Shown here: in pieces, positions 28,431 through 35,872 of the stretch
How positions within the stretch are numbered: position 1 is the stretch's first letter
How the letters are laid out: each line of letters opens with the position of its first letter
From: a virus
Direction: 5' to 3' (one strand)
IMG/VR virus record: IMGVR_UViG_3300021959_000045
Span: 1-56,998 of that record
DNA length: 56,998 nt
Made by a program: the position numbers and the translations under genes
The notes under the pieces: model-generated
Told to the model about the DNA's origin: nothing
The model's input: the letters and a program-made list of their open reading frames with translations, nothing else
Database searches by the model: none

Positions 28431-29138
28431 ATGGCGTTACCTAAACTCAATGACTCACCCAAATATTCATTAGTTATACCATCAACCCAACAAACGGTTC
28501 ACTTCCGTCCTTATCTTGTAAAAGAAGAAAAAGTATTATTGATGGCTTTTGAATCGGGCGATGAACAATCAACTTTACGTGCCGTATTGGATACGATTGA
28601 ATCTTGTATACAAGACAAGTTCAATAAAAATAAATTGACAACTTTTGATGTCGAGTATATGTTTACTCAAATACGAGCTAAGTCAGTTGGCGAGAAAACT
28701 AAGATCGGTGTTAAATGTGAACATTGTGGAATACAAAATGAAATTGAAATAAATTTAGAAGAGGTTCAGGTCAGTCACCCAGAAAAGAAGTCTAATATCA
28801 TTAAACTTACTGATGATATTTCTTTGGAAATGCGATACCCATCTTATAGACATCTTGCTGAAGGAAATGTGGAATTAAACAATTCGCCCAAAAACGCATT
28901 CACATTAATTACTAAATGTATTGATGCGATTCGCACAGAAGACGAACGAATTAGTTTAGATGATGAACCCCAAGAATCTGTTGATGAATTTTTAGAATCA
29001 ATGACAGGGGGCCAGTTCGCAATGTTGGCAGAGTTTCTACAGGACATGCCAAAAACAACTTATCATTTACAATTCACATGTACAGACTGTAAAGAGGAAA
29101 ACGATAGAACAATTGAGGGTATGCAGAATTTTTTTTGA
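28431..29138 (+). CDS. 26: gp26-type baseplate/tail assembly protein (predicted G-like chaperone)
   Basis: 235 residues (T4 gp26: 208). It contains the T4_baseplate family core (FRPYLVKEEKVLLMAFES, VEYMFTQIRAKSVGEKTKIG) and two Cys pairs, Cys96-Cys99 (CEHC) and Cys217-Cys220 (CTDC), that could bind one zinc. It starts after a good Shine-Dalgarno (CGGAG). It ends with AAT TTT TTT TGA: the slippery UUUUUUU at 29129-29135 sits directly before the stop. A -1 shift would continue into the next ORF and give a 298-aa fusion. The gene lies directly before the tape measure, as G does in lambda. Confidence 0.8.
   Translation: MALPKLNDSPKYSLVIPSTQQTVHFRPYLVKEEKVLLMAFESGDEQSTLRAVLDTIESCIQDKFNKNKLTTFDVEYMFTQIRAKSVGEKTKIGVKCEHCGIQNEIEINLEEVQVSHPEKKSNIIKLTDDISLEMRYPSYRHLAEGNVELNNSPKNAFTLITKCIDAIRTEDERISLDDEPQESVDEFLESMTGGQFAMLAEFLQDMPKTTYHLQFTCTDCKEENDRTIEGMQNFF
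29129..29135 (+). promoter_or_regulatory. Predicted -1 ribosomal frameshift site (UUUUUUU) at the gp26 stop
   Basis: The heptamer fits X XXY YYZ exactly in the gp26 frame (AAT TTT TTT), followed at once by TGA. The -1 frame runs TTG ATG TGC... through the downstream ORF to 29326. Confidence 0.6.
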
Positions 29139-29326
29139 TGTGCCTCTCTCATGATAACTTAGTTAATCATTATCAATTGAATTTTCAATTGATGCAACAC
29201 CATAAATACTCTTTGACAGAGTTGAATGAGATGTTGCCTTGGGAGAGGGAAATTTACGTCATGATGTTGATACAACACGTTAAGGAAGAAAACGAAAGGA
29301 TTAAACGAGCAAATGGCGGAAGATAA
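29138..29326 (+). CDS. Small T-like tail chaperone extension (gp51 position)
   Basis: 62 residues from the ATG at 29138, which overlaps the gp26 stop (TGATG). The sequence includes LVNHYQLNFQLMQHHKYSLT, then ELNEMLPWEREIYVMMLIQH and a charged helical tail. The 'L..M.PWE...y' pattern resembles the T part of GT tail chaperones. It can be made alone from the overlapping ATG or as a -1 fusion to gp26. It overlaps the tape-measure start by 14 nt. In T4 the equivalent place in the hub cluster is held by gp51; I cannot prove that relation. Confidence 0.7.
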   Translation: MCLSHDNLVNHYQLNFQLMQHHKYSLTELNEMLPWEREIYVMMLIQHVKEENERIKRANGGR

Positions 29327-31517
29327 TAACATAACACGAATAGACGGAGAGTTGTTGCCGGCTACTTCTAATCTGATGGAAGTGACCAAAGCGTTACAGA
29401 TAGCAAACTCCAGTTTCGAAAAAAGTGTTGTCAGTGTAGAAAAAGTTCTCCCCACGGAAGACCTTGTCGTCCAAATGGACGATCCTTTCCGTAACATTCT
29501 TGAGTCAATGGACCAAACTCTTAAACAAATTTCTAATCATATTAGAATGTTTATGGACGGTCTTCTGAATACATTTTTTGATATAAATGAAAACCAAGTT
29601 CGGACTATAATTATCCAAGAAAAACAACTAGAACTTGATGACGAAAAGTTTACATATCAGAAAGATAAAGACCAAGATGAAAGACAAACCGAAAGTAAAG
29701 GAACCGAAAGTGAAGGATTCGGATCAGAACCCAAAGAACGTGAGGGGTTTTTGGGTGAAGTAGATAAGGCTCAAAAGGATTTTGAAGAGAAAGGTTTTTT
29801 AAATTATGTTTCTGAATTAACGGGGATTGATGGCACTATTAAGATGATTACAGATAAAATAGCAAGGTTCGCACCGTTAGTTATGCCACTTTTGACTGGT
29901 CTTGGTGCCGCCTTCAGTTCACTTTTCGCTGGCATTGTTGCTACTATGTCTGCCATTGGTGCGGCCCTTGGTACACTTGTCACTGGCATTGTTGCTGCTT
30001 TGAGCCCAATTATTGCGGCCGTGGGTGCAGTTCTTTTGCCGGTTGCTTTAATTGTTGCCGCGGCAGTGGCAACAATCGCGTTAATCAAAGGGTTTGTTGA
30101 TGGATTTACTGCTAACGCAGACGATGGGTTTGCCACAAAAATTCTAAGAGGATATACTCGGGCCATTGAGACACTGCTTGATCTGTTTATCATGTGGCCG
30201 CTGGATCAATTAAAGAACCTTGTTTCTTGGATCGCCGGAGCACTTGGGTTTGCTGATGTCGAGAAGGCACTGGACAGCTTTAGTTATCAAGAATCGTTTG
30301 CCGAAATAATGGATAGTTTCGAAGAATGGATAACTTCTATACCCACTGCTATTTCTGAATTTTTCTCCGACATGATCGACTCCCTCGACATTGGATCGAT
30401 CATAGATACTATTGGGGAAAAACTATCTAATTTCATAGAAACTATTGGGGAAAAACTATCTAATTTCTTCGAACCAGTCTTCGAACCAGTCATATCAATC
30501 ATAAAAACTATTGGGGAAAAACTATCTAATTTCTTCGAACCAGTCATATCAATCATAAAAACTATTGGGGAAAAACTATCTAATTTCTTCGAACCAGTCA
30601 TATCAATGTTCTCCTTTATTGGTGATATCCTAGATGATGCCGGTAATGCGATCGCAGAGTTTTTTTCGGGCGATTTCTTTGACCTATCAAAAATCAAGAG
30701 CATGTTGACTAACCTGTTCGCTGAGATTGGTGTACCCCGTATAGAGTTTGATGTTCCTGTTATTGGTAAGGTGGGGTTTGGTCCTTTCTATCCGTTTATG
30801 CCTGATCAAGTTACTGATCCTGACAGTGGGAAAACACTTAACACTACCGTTGTGAGTGCAACAGAATCAGCAGATACCGAGTACACAACTACTATGGATT
30901 CTGCTGGAAATGTTGTGGAATCGGGCAACGAGAGAATCACAACGGCGATCACTTCATTAGATTCTGGATCTGTTGGAAACCCATACTCAGAAGGTATGAG
31001 TTCGAGTTTCCAACAGCAAGAATTGGTTACAGAGAATGGTGGTGACGCGAAGTTCAAAAACTCGTTAGGTGCTTTTGATTTTGAAAAAGGCGAGGGAACT
31101 ATTAGTATATCTCAGACCGACCCTTCTAACGAACTTAATGAAATTATGCAAGAGTATAAGGTAAGCGGTATTACTTTTGGTCAAGTGAGACGATTGATTG
31201 ATGACGGTGCCTCACCAGATGAAGTTGAAATGTTTTTAAAAAATAAACAGAAATCCATCTTCGATAAGCTTAGTGATTTTTTATCAGCACCAGCAGAGAC
31301 TACACCCATTGATGTTGCGGCCGTTGAAACTAACCGAATGGATACCGCAAACGAACTTGCTGTTCAAACCGCAGAAAGAGAAGAAACCAAAGCGACACAA
31401 TCACAACAACCTATTAATGTTGTCAATGCGCCCACATCTAATGTGAGTAATGTCAGTCAAAGCACTGCATTCTTTGATACCCCATCGGCTGTCGATGGTC
31501 TTTCAATGAGTTACTAA
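29313..31517 (+). CDS. 29: Tail tape-measure / hub protein (gp29-like)
   Basis: 734 residues. Residues about 1-150 are helical and charged. Residues about 185-265 are strongly hydrophobic and Ala/Gly-rich (LFAGIVATMSAIGAALGTLV; VGAVLLPVALIVAAAVATIA), as in tape measures that insert in the host membrane. Near 365-430 there are four imperfect repeats of TIGEKLSNFFEPVISIIK. The C-terminal region is Ser/Thr/Gln-rich and ends at a terminator. It follows the gp26/T-like pair, the conserved order chaperone-tape measure. It is longer than T4 gp29 (590). A gp28-like function cannot be excluded. Confidence 0.75.
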   Translation: MAEDNNITRIDGELLPATSNLMEVTKALQIANSSFEKSVVSVEKVLPTEDLVVQMDDPFRNILESMDQTLKQISNHIRMFMDGLLNTFFDINENQVRTIIIQEKQLELDDEKFTYQKDKDQDERQTESKGTESEGFGSEPKEREGFLGEVDKAQKDFEEKGFLNYVSELTGIDGTIKMITDKIARFAPLVMPLLTGLGAAFSSLFAGIVATMSAIGAALGTLVTGIVAALSPIIAAVGAVLLPVALIVAAAVATIALIKGFVDGFTANADDGFATKILRGYTRAIETLLDLFIMWPLDQLKNLVSWIAGALGFADVEKALDSFSYQESFAEIMDSFEEWITSIPTAISEFFSDMIDSLDIGSIIDTIGEKLSNFIETIGEKLSNFFEPVFEPVISIIKTIGEKLSNFFEPVISIIKTIGEKLSNFFEPVISMFSFIGDILDDAGNAIAEFFSGDFFDLSKIKSMLTNLFAEIGVPRIEFDVPVIGKVGFGPFYPFMPDQVTDPDSGKTLNTTVVSATESADTEYTTTMDSAGNVVESGNERITTAITSLDSGSVGNPYSEGMSSSFQQQELVTENGGDAKFKNSLGAFDFEKGEGTISISQTDPSNELNEIMQEYKVSGITFGQVRRLIDDGASPDEVEMFLKNKQKSIFDKLSDFLSAPAETTPIDVAAVETNRMDTANELAVQTAEREETKATQSQQPINVVNAPTSNVSNVSQSTAFFDTPSAVDGLSMSY
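30408..30608 (+). repeat. In-frame tape-measure repeats (TIGEKLSNF units)
   Basis: The 27-bp core ACTATTGGGGAAAAACTATC... starts at 30408, 30441, 30507 and 30561. Intervals are 33, 66 and 54 bp, all multiples of three. The last two units are nearly identical over 54 bp. Each encodes an amphipathic helix. Confidence 0.9.
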
Positions 31518-31528
31518 CACAAATAAAA

Positions 31529-31548
31529 AGGGGACTGTAAAGTCCCCT
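31529..31548. terminator. Bidirectional rho-independent terminator
   Basis: A 7-bp stem AGGGGAC / GTCCCCT with loop TGTAAA, 12 nt after the tape-measure stop. The plus side is followed by AGTAATTGTTTT and the minus side by TTTTTATTTG. It separates the rightward tail operon from the leftward gp32 operon. About 120 nt between it and the gp32 stop holds a second weak hairpin (GACTTT GGT AAAGTC at 31613-31627) and no ORF. Confidence 0.85.
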
Positions 31549-31668
31549 AGTAATTGTTTTGGTGATTTTAAGTGTTTATCTCAACACGACACAACACTCC
31601 CGTCTTATTTGTGACTTTGGTAAAGTCGCCGCAGGATACCCAAGGTAATCAACCAACGTGTGTATTTT

Positions 31669-32565
31669 TTATTCCTCTGCAGCCAACTTGGCGAAGTATG
31701 ACATGGTGTCATCATCATCATCATCGTCATCATCTGTAGATGATTTGATTTCTGGAGCGGGTGCAACCTTCATTGCAGGCGCCGGTTCTGCTTTAAACTC
31801 TGGAAAATCAGACTGAACCGCCTGACCAAGTACCAGATGTAACCTTGCTTCTAGTTCAGCATAAGTCTTGTAGTTTTCAGGATCAGAGAACTCGTTCAGG
31901 TCATATAACTTATTGTAAATAGATTCGAGTTCTTCTTCACTTTCAGAGAGAGGTGAAGGTGAAGCAAACTCTGACTTATCATAATTACGATATCCTTCCA
32001 CATTACGAATCTTCAACTTGAACGAAGCGCCTTCCCAAAAATCATAAGGGTTCATTGGTTGTTCATCTTGAAATTGGGGTTGCATTACATCCATAATCTT
32101 GTCAAAGATTTTTTTACCGAAAACAAAGAGCATTACCTTGCCTTCGTTTGCTGGGTTTGCTGGGTCAGACTCGACAAGAACATTGGAGACGTAATGTAAA
32201 CGGCGCTTACGCTCACGAGCAACATCTTTGTCGCGGTCGTTACCAGAGTTCCACAATTTGCTGTTAGATTCTGATACAGGATCTTGTTGACCAATCGAAG
32301 TCAAAGACTTCTCGATATACCACTGACCAGTAGGTCCCTTAAAGCCATGATCCCAGTATCTTACCCATGGCAGTTCGTTACCTTCGGGTGCGGGTAAAAA
32401 ACGAAGAACAGCATAACCGTTTCCTGCTTTATCAACGGAAGGTTTCCATTGACGTTCATCAACGTAAGACTTGGTTGTCTTTTGTTGTGAACCGGCATCA
32501 CCGGCAGCTTCGACTAGTTTAGAGATAGAGTTAGCACGATTGCGCTTAAGATTTTCAAACGACAT
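31669..32565 (-). CDS. 32: ssDNA-binding protein gp32
   Basis: 298 residues from the ATG at 32565 (MSFENLKRNRANSISKLVEA), preceded by AAGGAAAT; the longer frame to 32619 is rejected. The N-terminal basic LAST-like motif (KRNRANS) supports cooperative binding. The core matches gp32: LPWVRYWDHGFKGPTGQWYI, VSNVLVESDPANPANEGKVM, FGKKIFDKIMDVMQPQF. The C-terminus is acidic, with nine consecutive Asp, used to recruit replication partners. No cysteine is present, so the zinc knuckle of T4 gp32 is missing. An exact late-type promoter lies 71 nt upstream. Confidence 0.92.
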   Translation of the reverse strand: MSFENLKRNRANSISKLVEAAGDAGSQQKTTKSYVDERQWKPSVDKAGNGYAVLRFLPAPEGNELPWVRYWDHGFKGPTGQWYIEKSLTSIGQQDPVSESNSKLWNSGNDRDKDVARERKRRLHYVSNVLVESDPANPANEGKVMLFVFGKKIFDKIMDVMQPQFQDEQPMNPYDFWEGASFKLKIRNVEGYRNYDKSEFASPSPLSESEEELESIYNKLYDLNEFSDPENYKTYAELEARLHLVLGQAVQSDFPEFKAEPAPAMKVAPAPEIKSSTDDDDDDDDDTMSYFAKLAAEE

Positions 32566-32635
32566 ATTTATTTCCTTGTATGTACAGTGTATTTTTAGTA
32601 TATTTAAGTTTATCCACAAAATTCATAATATAGAC

Positions 32636-32643
32636 TATTTATA
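32636..32643 (-). promoter_or_regulatory. T4-type late promoter for gp32
   Basis: Exact TATAAATA on the minus strand in the gap between gp33 and gp32, giving a leader of about 60 nt before the gp32 ATG. T4 gp32 mRNA has a long regulated leader; whether this one forms an autoregulatory structure is not visible. Confidence 0.7.
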
Positions 32644-32677
32644 TTACCAAAAAAGACATCGAATGTCAAGTGGTAAT

Positions 32678-32914
32678 TTACTCAAGTGGTGAAGCATCAC
32701 CGTCCTTCTCAAGGAAGTTTAGGTTTTGTGCTTCTACCGCAAGTTTGTTCTTGACGATTGGTGTGACATATTTTTTTATATCTTCAATCTCAAGGTTGTT
32801 TTTTTCACAAAGGTGAACGATAGCATCCATATAGGACAAACCATCGTATAATACAGCATCTTCAACCATCTTTGTAAATTTGTTTTTTGTTAACATTAAT
32901 CCTTCAAGATCCAT
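32678..32914 (-). CDS. 33: Late transcription co-activator gp33
   Basis: 78 residues from the ATG at 32914 (preceded by GGAG with 9-nt spacing); alternative in-frame starts lie at 32929 and 32938. The segment FTKMVEDAV..GLSYMDAIV, then HLCEKNNLEIEDIKKYVTPI and VKNKLAVEAQNLNFLE aligns by eye with T4 gp33 (MVEEFGMSYLEATTAFLEEN...). gp33 binds the beta-flap of RNA polymerase in place of sigma region 4 and links the polymerase to the sliding clamp at late promoters. This agrees with the TATAAATA promoters in this window. The clamp-binding hydrophobic C-terminus of T4 gp33 (LDFLL) is not seen in the same form. Confidence 0.75.
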   Translation of the reverse strand: MDLEGLMLTKNKFTKMVEDAVLYDGLSYMDAIVHLCEKNNLEIEDIKKYVTPIVKNKLAVEAQNLNFLEKDGDASPLE

Positions 32915-33398
32915 TTTCTTTTGCTCCATAAAATCCAATATCGTCGTAAAAATGCCCTTGGGTTCTTTTTATCTCGCCATTTTCATAAGCGTTAGCCACA
33001 ACTCTCCAGACTGTTTTGTGTTCTCGATTTTCACCATATCGAAAATCAGACCAGATCCCTGTACTCAAATAGTTTTGCATATTTTTCACATATGTTTCTG
33101 TTATCTGATACTCGTTCCTTTGAGACCTATCCTTTGAATCTTTCCAATATTTCATCCCATTAAGTTTTGTTTTCCAGATTTTTAACCAGTCCTTTACTTT
33201 TTTGGGTGACAAATAGTGATCATCGGGCAAATCACGGAGATTTTCTGGCAACGATAAGTTTTTAGACGGACCTTTGGCCTCTCTTGCCAGTTTAAGTCTT
33301 TCAACGGCTGCAGCCTTTTGTTCTGCTGACATTGGTTTACGTTTACTTCGGATTTTTTTACGTTTCGTTTCGTTATTAGGTTCTTCCCATTTGCTCAT
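32904..33398 (-). CDS. Conserved phage hypothetical upstream of gp33
   Basis: 164 residues. The N-terminal 45 are very basic (KRKKIRSKRKP; AEQKAAAVERLKLAREAKG), which suggests nucleic-acid contact. The C-terminal two thirds are conserved-looking and globular (LPDDHYLSPKKVKDWLKIWK; YVKNMQNYLSTGIWSDFRYG). No catalytic motif is seen. It overlaps gp33 (11 nt with the preferred gp33 start) and the upstream ORF (4 nt), so it belongs to the gp33-gp32 transcription unit and may act in late transcription or replication. Function is unknown. Confidence 0.75.
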   Translation of the reverse strand: MSKWEEPNNETKRKKIRSKRKPMSAEQKAAAVERLKLAREAKGPSKNLSLPENLRDLPDDHYLSPKKVKDWLKIWKTKLNGMKYWKDSKDRSQRNEYQITETYVKNMQNYLSTGIWSDFRYGENREHKTVWRVVANAYENGEIKRTQGHFYDDIGFYGAKENGS

Positions 33399-33595
33399 AG
33401 ATTATCCAACCATTCTTTTTCCCCTACGTGAGTGGGGAGAGTGTCATCATCTAAAAGTTCGTTTACCAATTTTTGTACCCGATAAAGTTTTTGTTTTTGA
33501 TACCAAGTAGAAAAACCATCCATGTTTGGATCTTTAATATACGAGATCCAATTTAATATATTTTCTTCTACTGATTCATAACTTGCACTAATCAT
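33395..33595 (-). CDS. Small conserved phage protein (66 aa)
   Basis: 66 residues, helical, with an aromatic-rich centre (ILNWISYIKDPNMDGFSTWY) and an acidic C-terminus (LLDDDTLPTHVGEKEWLDNL). It is tied to both neighbours by short overlaps (4 and 8 nt), which supports it as a real gene. I do not recognise a family. Confidence 0.7.
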   Translation of the reverse strand: MISASYESVEENILNWISYIKDPNMDGFSTWYQKQKLYRVQKLVNELLDDDTLPTHVGEKEWLDNL

Positions 33596-34364
33596 TTCTA
33601 TGCTCCTCGTTTATATCCACTATTGCGTCTAGAAGTGGTGATTCAATTGATATGTATCTTAAAGCTGCGATATCTTTAGGCAAACAGTGACCGCCAAACC
33701 CAAACTTACCATCAGGACCGGGCACTTGCGTGTGAGATCTGCCTATGCGAGGATCAATTGTGATCGCATCAACCATCTGATCAAAACCCTCAAACCCAAG
33801 GTCCTTATATATCTGATACATCTCATTGAAGAATGACACTTTTGTTGCGAGAAATGTATTCTCAACATATTTGGCAAACGCTGCTTGTTGCAATGAACAG
33901 TACTTAACCTCTTTTAATTCTGGTAATACAGGTTTAAACAGTTCATCCCAGAATCTAGGATCGTGACCACCATAAATTGCATAGGTTTGTTTCTCAAACT
34001 CTTCTAACGTGTTGCGGTTGATATTTGAACTACCTAGAAACTCGGGCGAAACAGTGAAACTACCTTCTCGGACACCAGCTTCCCAGTCTATCCATACGGG
34101 ATCAACCGCAGACTTGATGAGGTATTTAGTTGTTCCATACTTATCAAACACTTCTTCGACATGATCTGTGTTGCAAGAACCGTCTTCTCTCATAGGAGTC
34201 GCAACACAGACAACCACAGCGTCTGGTGGATCAACATGTTCATCACGGTAATAGTGGAAACCTTTAGCTGAATCATCAACAAAAACATCGACGCCATGAT
34301 GTTTGGTCAGCACATATTCTACCGCTTGACCAACAGGACCATAACCAGCTATTATAACTTTCAC
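33588..34364 (-). CDS. Short nucleotide-sugar (UDP-glucose/GDP-mannose type) 6-dehydrogenase
   Basis: 258 residues. An N-terminal NAD-binding fold has GYGPVG at 7-12. The central helical domain has YVENTFLATKVSFFNEMYQI. The catalytic cysteine is Cys227 in GFGGHCLPKD. These are the family signatures of UDP-glucose/GDP-mannose dehydrogenases, which oxidise the sugar C6 to a carboxylate. The usual proteins exceed 380 residues. This one ends 31 residues after the catalytic Cys, so the C-terminal UDP-binding domain is missing. Such short forms occur in marine T4-like phages. Substrate is unknown. It may supply a uronic-acid sugar to the glycan island 5 kb away. Confidence 0.85.
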   Translation of the reverse strand: MKVIIAGYGPVGQAVEYVLTKHHGVDVFVDDSAKGFHYYRDEHVDPPDAVVVCVATPMREDGSCNTDHVEEVFDKYGTTKYLIKSAVDPVWIDWEAGVREGSFTVSPEFLGSSNINRNTLEEFEKQTYAIYGGHDPRFWDELFKPVLPELKEVKYCSLQQAAFAKYVENTFLATKVSFFNEMYQIYKDLGFEGFDQMVDAITIDPRIGRSHTQVPGPDGKFGFGGHCLPKDIAALRYISIESPLLDAIVDINEEHRND

Positions 34365-34636
34365 AGAATAATTCCACTACAAGATTTTCGATACTCTTTC
34401 GCTACAGCAACGGCCGTTGGGACCACTACAATAACACCGAATTTATAAAAATTGACTTTATCAATTTTGGGTTCGCCGGTCATGGCGACAGTAGGCATAA
34501 ATCCGAGGTTGTTTCCGTCAGGAGAAACAATGTGGGGGTCTTTTATAGTGATATGTTCCGGTGTTTCTTTCACAAATTTGCCTACATATTCAGCACCAGT
34601 TACGGCTACTATTGTAACGATATCATTTAATTTCAT
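34361..34636 (-). CDS. Small beta-barrel (possibly Sm-like) phage protein
   Basis: 91 residues from the ATG at 34636 (MKLNDIVTIVAVTGAEYVGK). The in-frame ATG at 34645 leaves only 1 nt to AGGA, while 34636 has 10, so 34636 is preferred. The order of strands with 'G.EYVGKFVKETPEHITIKDP' resembles an Sm/Hfq-type barrel, conserved in marine T4-like phages. This is a weak fold inference and RNA binding is untested. The C-terminus is hydrophobic (FGVIVVVPTAVAVA). It overlaps the dehydrogenase by 4 nt. Confidence 0.7.
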   Translation of the reverse strand: MKLNDIVTIVAVTGAEYVGKFVKETPEHITIKDPHIVSPDGNNLGFMPTVAMTGEPKIDKVNFYKFGVIVVVPTAVAVAKEYRKSCSGIIL

Positions 34637-34653
34637 ATTATACATTTCCTAAA

Positions 34654-34661
34654 TATAAGTA
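34654..34661 (+). promoter_or_regulatory. Late-promoter-like octamer for 92-aa gene
   Basis: TATAAGTA, 7/8 match to the late motif on the plus strand, 25 nt before the ATG at 34687, with GGAG at 34678 as ribosome binding site. Confidence 0.6.
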
Positions 34662-34686
34662 CTATTTTACCATAAATGGAGTTAAC

Positions 34687-34965
34687 ATGTCAACCTCTGA
34701 CATTTTTGATTTTGGTTTTACTGCTGTAACAGAAGAAGAATTGGACGCAGTACAACAGGCAAATCAAACAATACAATCAGTTTCTACTGAAGCGAGTTCA
34801 ACGCAAGAAAGACTTGATAAACTCTTTAATGCTATTCAACCGTTGTTAAGTAACCTAAAGAAGAATCCTGAGAAAGATTACATTTATTGGCCTAAACGTT
34901 TGGAAAAGGTTGAACAGTTTGAAGATTATATTCAAACAATTTATAAGGGAACCCCTAGTATATAA
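34687..34965 (+). CDS. Conserved phage protein (92 aa), lone plus-strand gene
   Basis: 92 residues, mostly helical: an N-terminal motif STSDIFDFGFTAVTEEELDA, a coiled-coil-like middle and KNPEKDYIYWPKRLEKVEQF. The motif is familiar from marine T4-like phages, where its function is unknown. It is the only rightward gene between 31.5 kb and the right edge, with its own late-like promoter. Its last 25 nt overlap the 3' end of the convergent gene. Confidence 0.8.
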   Translation: MSTSDIFDFGFTAVTEEELDAVQQANQTIQSVSTEASSTQERLDKLFNAIQPLLSNLKKNPEKDYIYWPKRLEKVEQFEDYIQTIYKGTPSI

Positions 34966-35249
34966 TTTTCTGCGATATCTTCGGCATAATTAAGACTATG
35001 ATTGTTAGCATCTACGGTACGAACATAACGACTTTTTTCATATAGTTCTACCATATATCCTTTCGCTGTCTTTATTATTATAGCCTCTTTTCTACCATCA
35101 GCCGAGAAGTGATTACTGATCTTCACGTTTATGATATCTCTGTCGTTTTCATGCTTCAAGTTTTTTCCTCCGAAAATAATGTCCCAATTATGATCAACCA
35201 ATTCTGATTCTACTTGGGTGGGTCTTCTCTTTGAACCTTTACCAGCCAT
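34941..35249 (-). CDS. Conserved small phage protein with MAGKGSKRRP start
   Basis: 102 residues. The start MAGKGSKRRPTQVESELVDH and the NWDIIFG segment belong to a small protein family common in tailed phages. The C-terminal part is a mixed alpha/beta region (AIIIKTAKGYMVELYEKSRY). No function is known. It converges with the 92-aa gene and overlaps its 3' end. Confidence 0.75.
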   Translation of the reverse strand: MAGKGSKRRPTQVESELVDHNWDIIFGGKNLKHENDRDIINVKISNHFSADGRKEAIIIKTAKGYMVELYEKSRYVRTVDANNHSLNYAEDIAENYILGVPL

Positions 35250-35254
35250 TTGTA

Positions 35255-35872
35255 TTACTCCAATATTAAACTATTGTTATTGTTTAGTGCACCTAGAGTT
35301 TTATTTTTTTCCTTTGACTCAAACTCTGTCCACCAAATCGGTTTATCACGTTTGGTCCACTTTGCAAAAGACCTCTTTGCTTTCCAATAGTAATTTCTGT
35401 ACGAAGCAACAATATTGTTTTCTACAATACATTCAACATAGTTACTCATCGCAGCTGGAGGTTCTGTCATACTCTCCTGTTCAATGTTCATAGGTGGGGT
35501 AGATAAAGCATCAGCCAACTTGGAAATTGATTTGTGTGTCCTACCATATCTATAAGAATACTCTTGGCCTAGACACCTCCACATCTTGTACAACCAGTTA
35601 TAGTTTTCTACTGACTCACGCAACCAAATATTGCAGGGGTGGTTGATGTGACTAGCAAGGTATAACTTATGATTCATATACGAATCTTCGAGGTAGTATC
35701 GTTTGACTTTTCTACCTGTTTGAGTTCTTCCTATCCACAACTCACCGTCCACAACTCTGTGTGCTGTAGATAATAACTGAGCATATTCAGTACACATTTT
35801 GCAAACATGTTTGTCGATGTGTTCTTTAGCACATTGTACTGGATTTTTATCCAACACGAATACATTCATCAT
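35255..35872 (-). CDS. Conserved phage protein downstream of ThyX
   Basis: 205 residues; GAGGA lies before the double ATG at 35872/35869. The sequence has conserved polar and aromatic motifs: FVLDKNPVQCAKEHIDKHVC, YAQLLSTAHRV, HPCNIWLRESVENYNWLYKM, RYGRTHKS. The family is frequent in marine phages and often near nucleotide-metabolism genes; its function is unknown. The many conserved His, Cys, Asp and Arg suggest an enzyme or metal site. It overlaps thyX by 26 nt. Confidence 0.8.
   Translation of the reverse strand: MMNVFVLDKNPVQCAKEHIDKHVCKMCTEYAQLLSTAHRVVDGELWIGRTQTGRKVKRYYLEDSYMNHKLYLASHINHPCNIWLRESVENYNWLYKMWRCLGQEYSYRYGRTHKSISKLADALSTPPMNIEQESMTEPPAAMSNYVECIVENNIVASYRNYYWKAKRSFAKWTKRDKPIWWTEFESKEKNKTLGALNNNNSLILE

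Noticed and set aside
30287-30703. Minus-strand repetitive ORF opposite the tape measure
   Set aside because: Its repeats (MTGSKKLDSFSPIV) are simply the reverse reading of TIGEKLSNF repeats.
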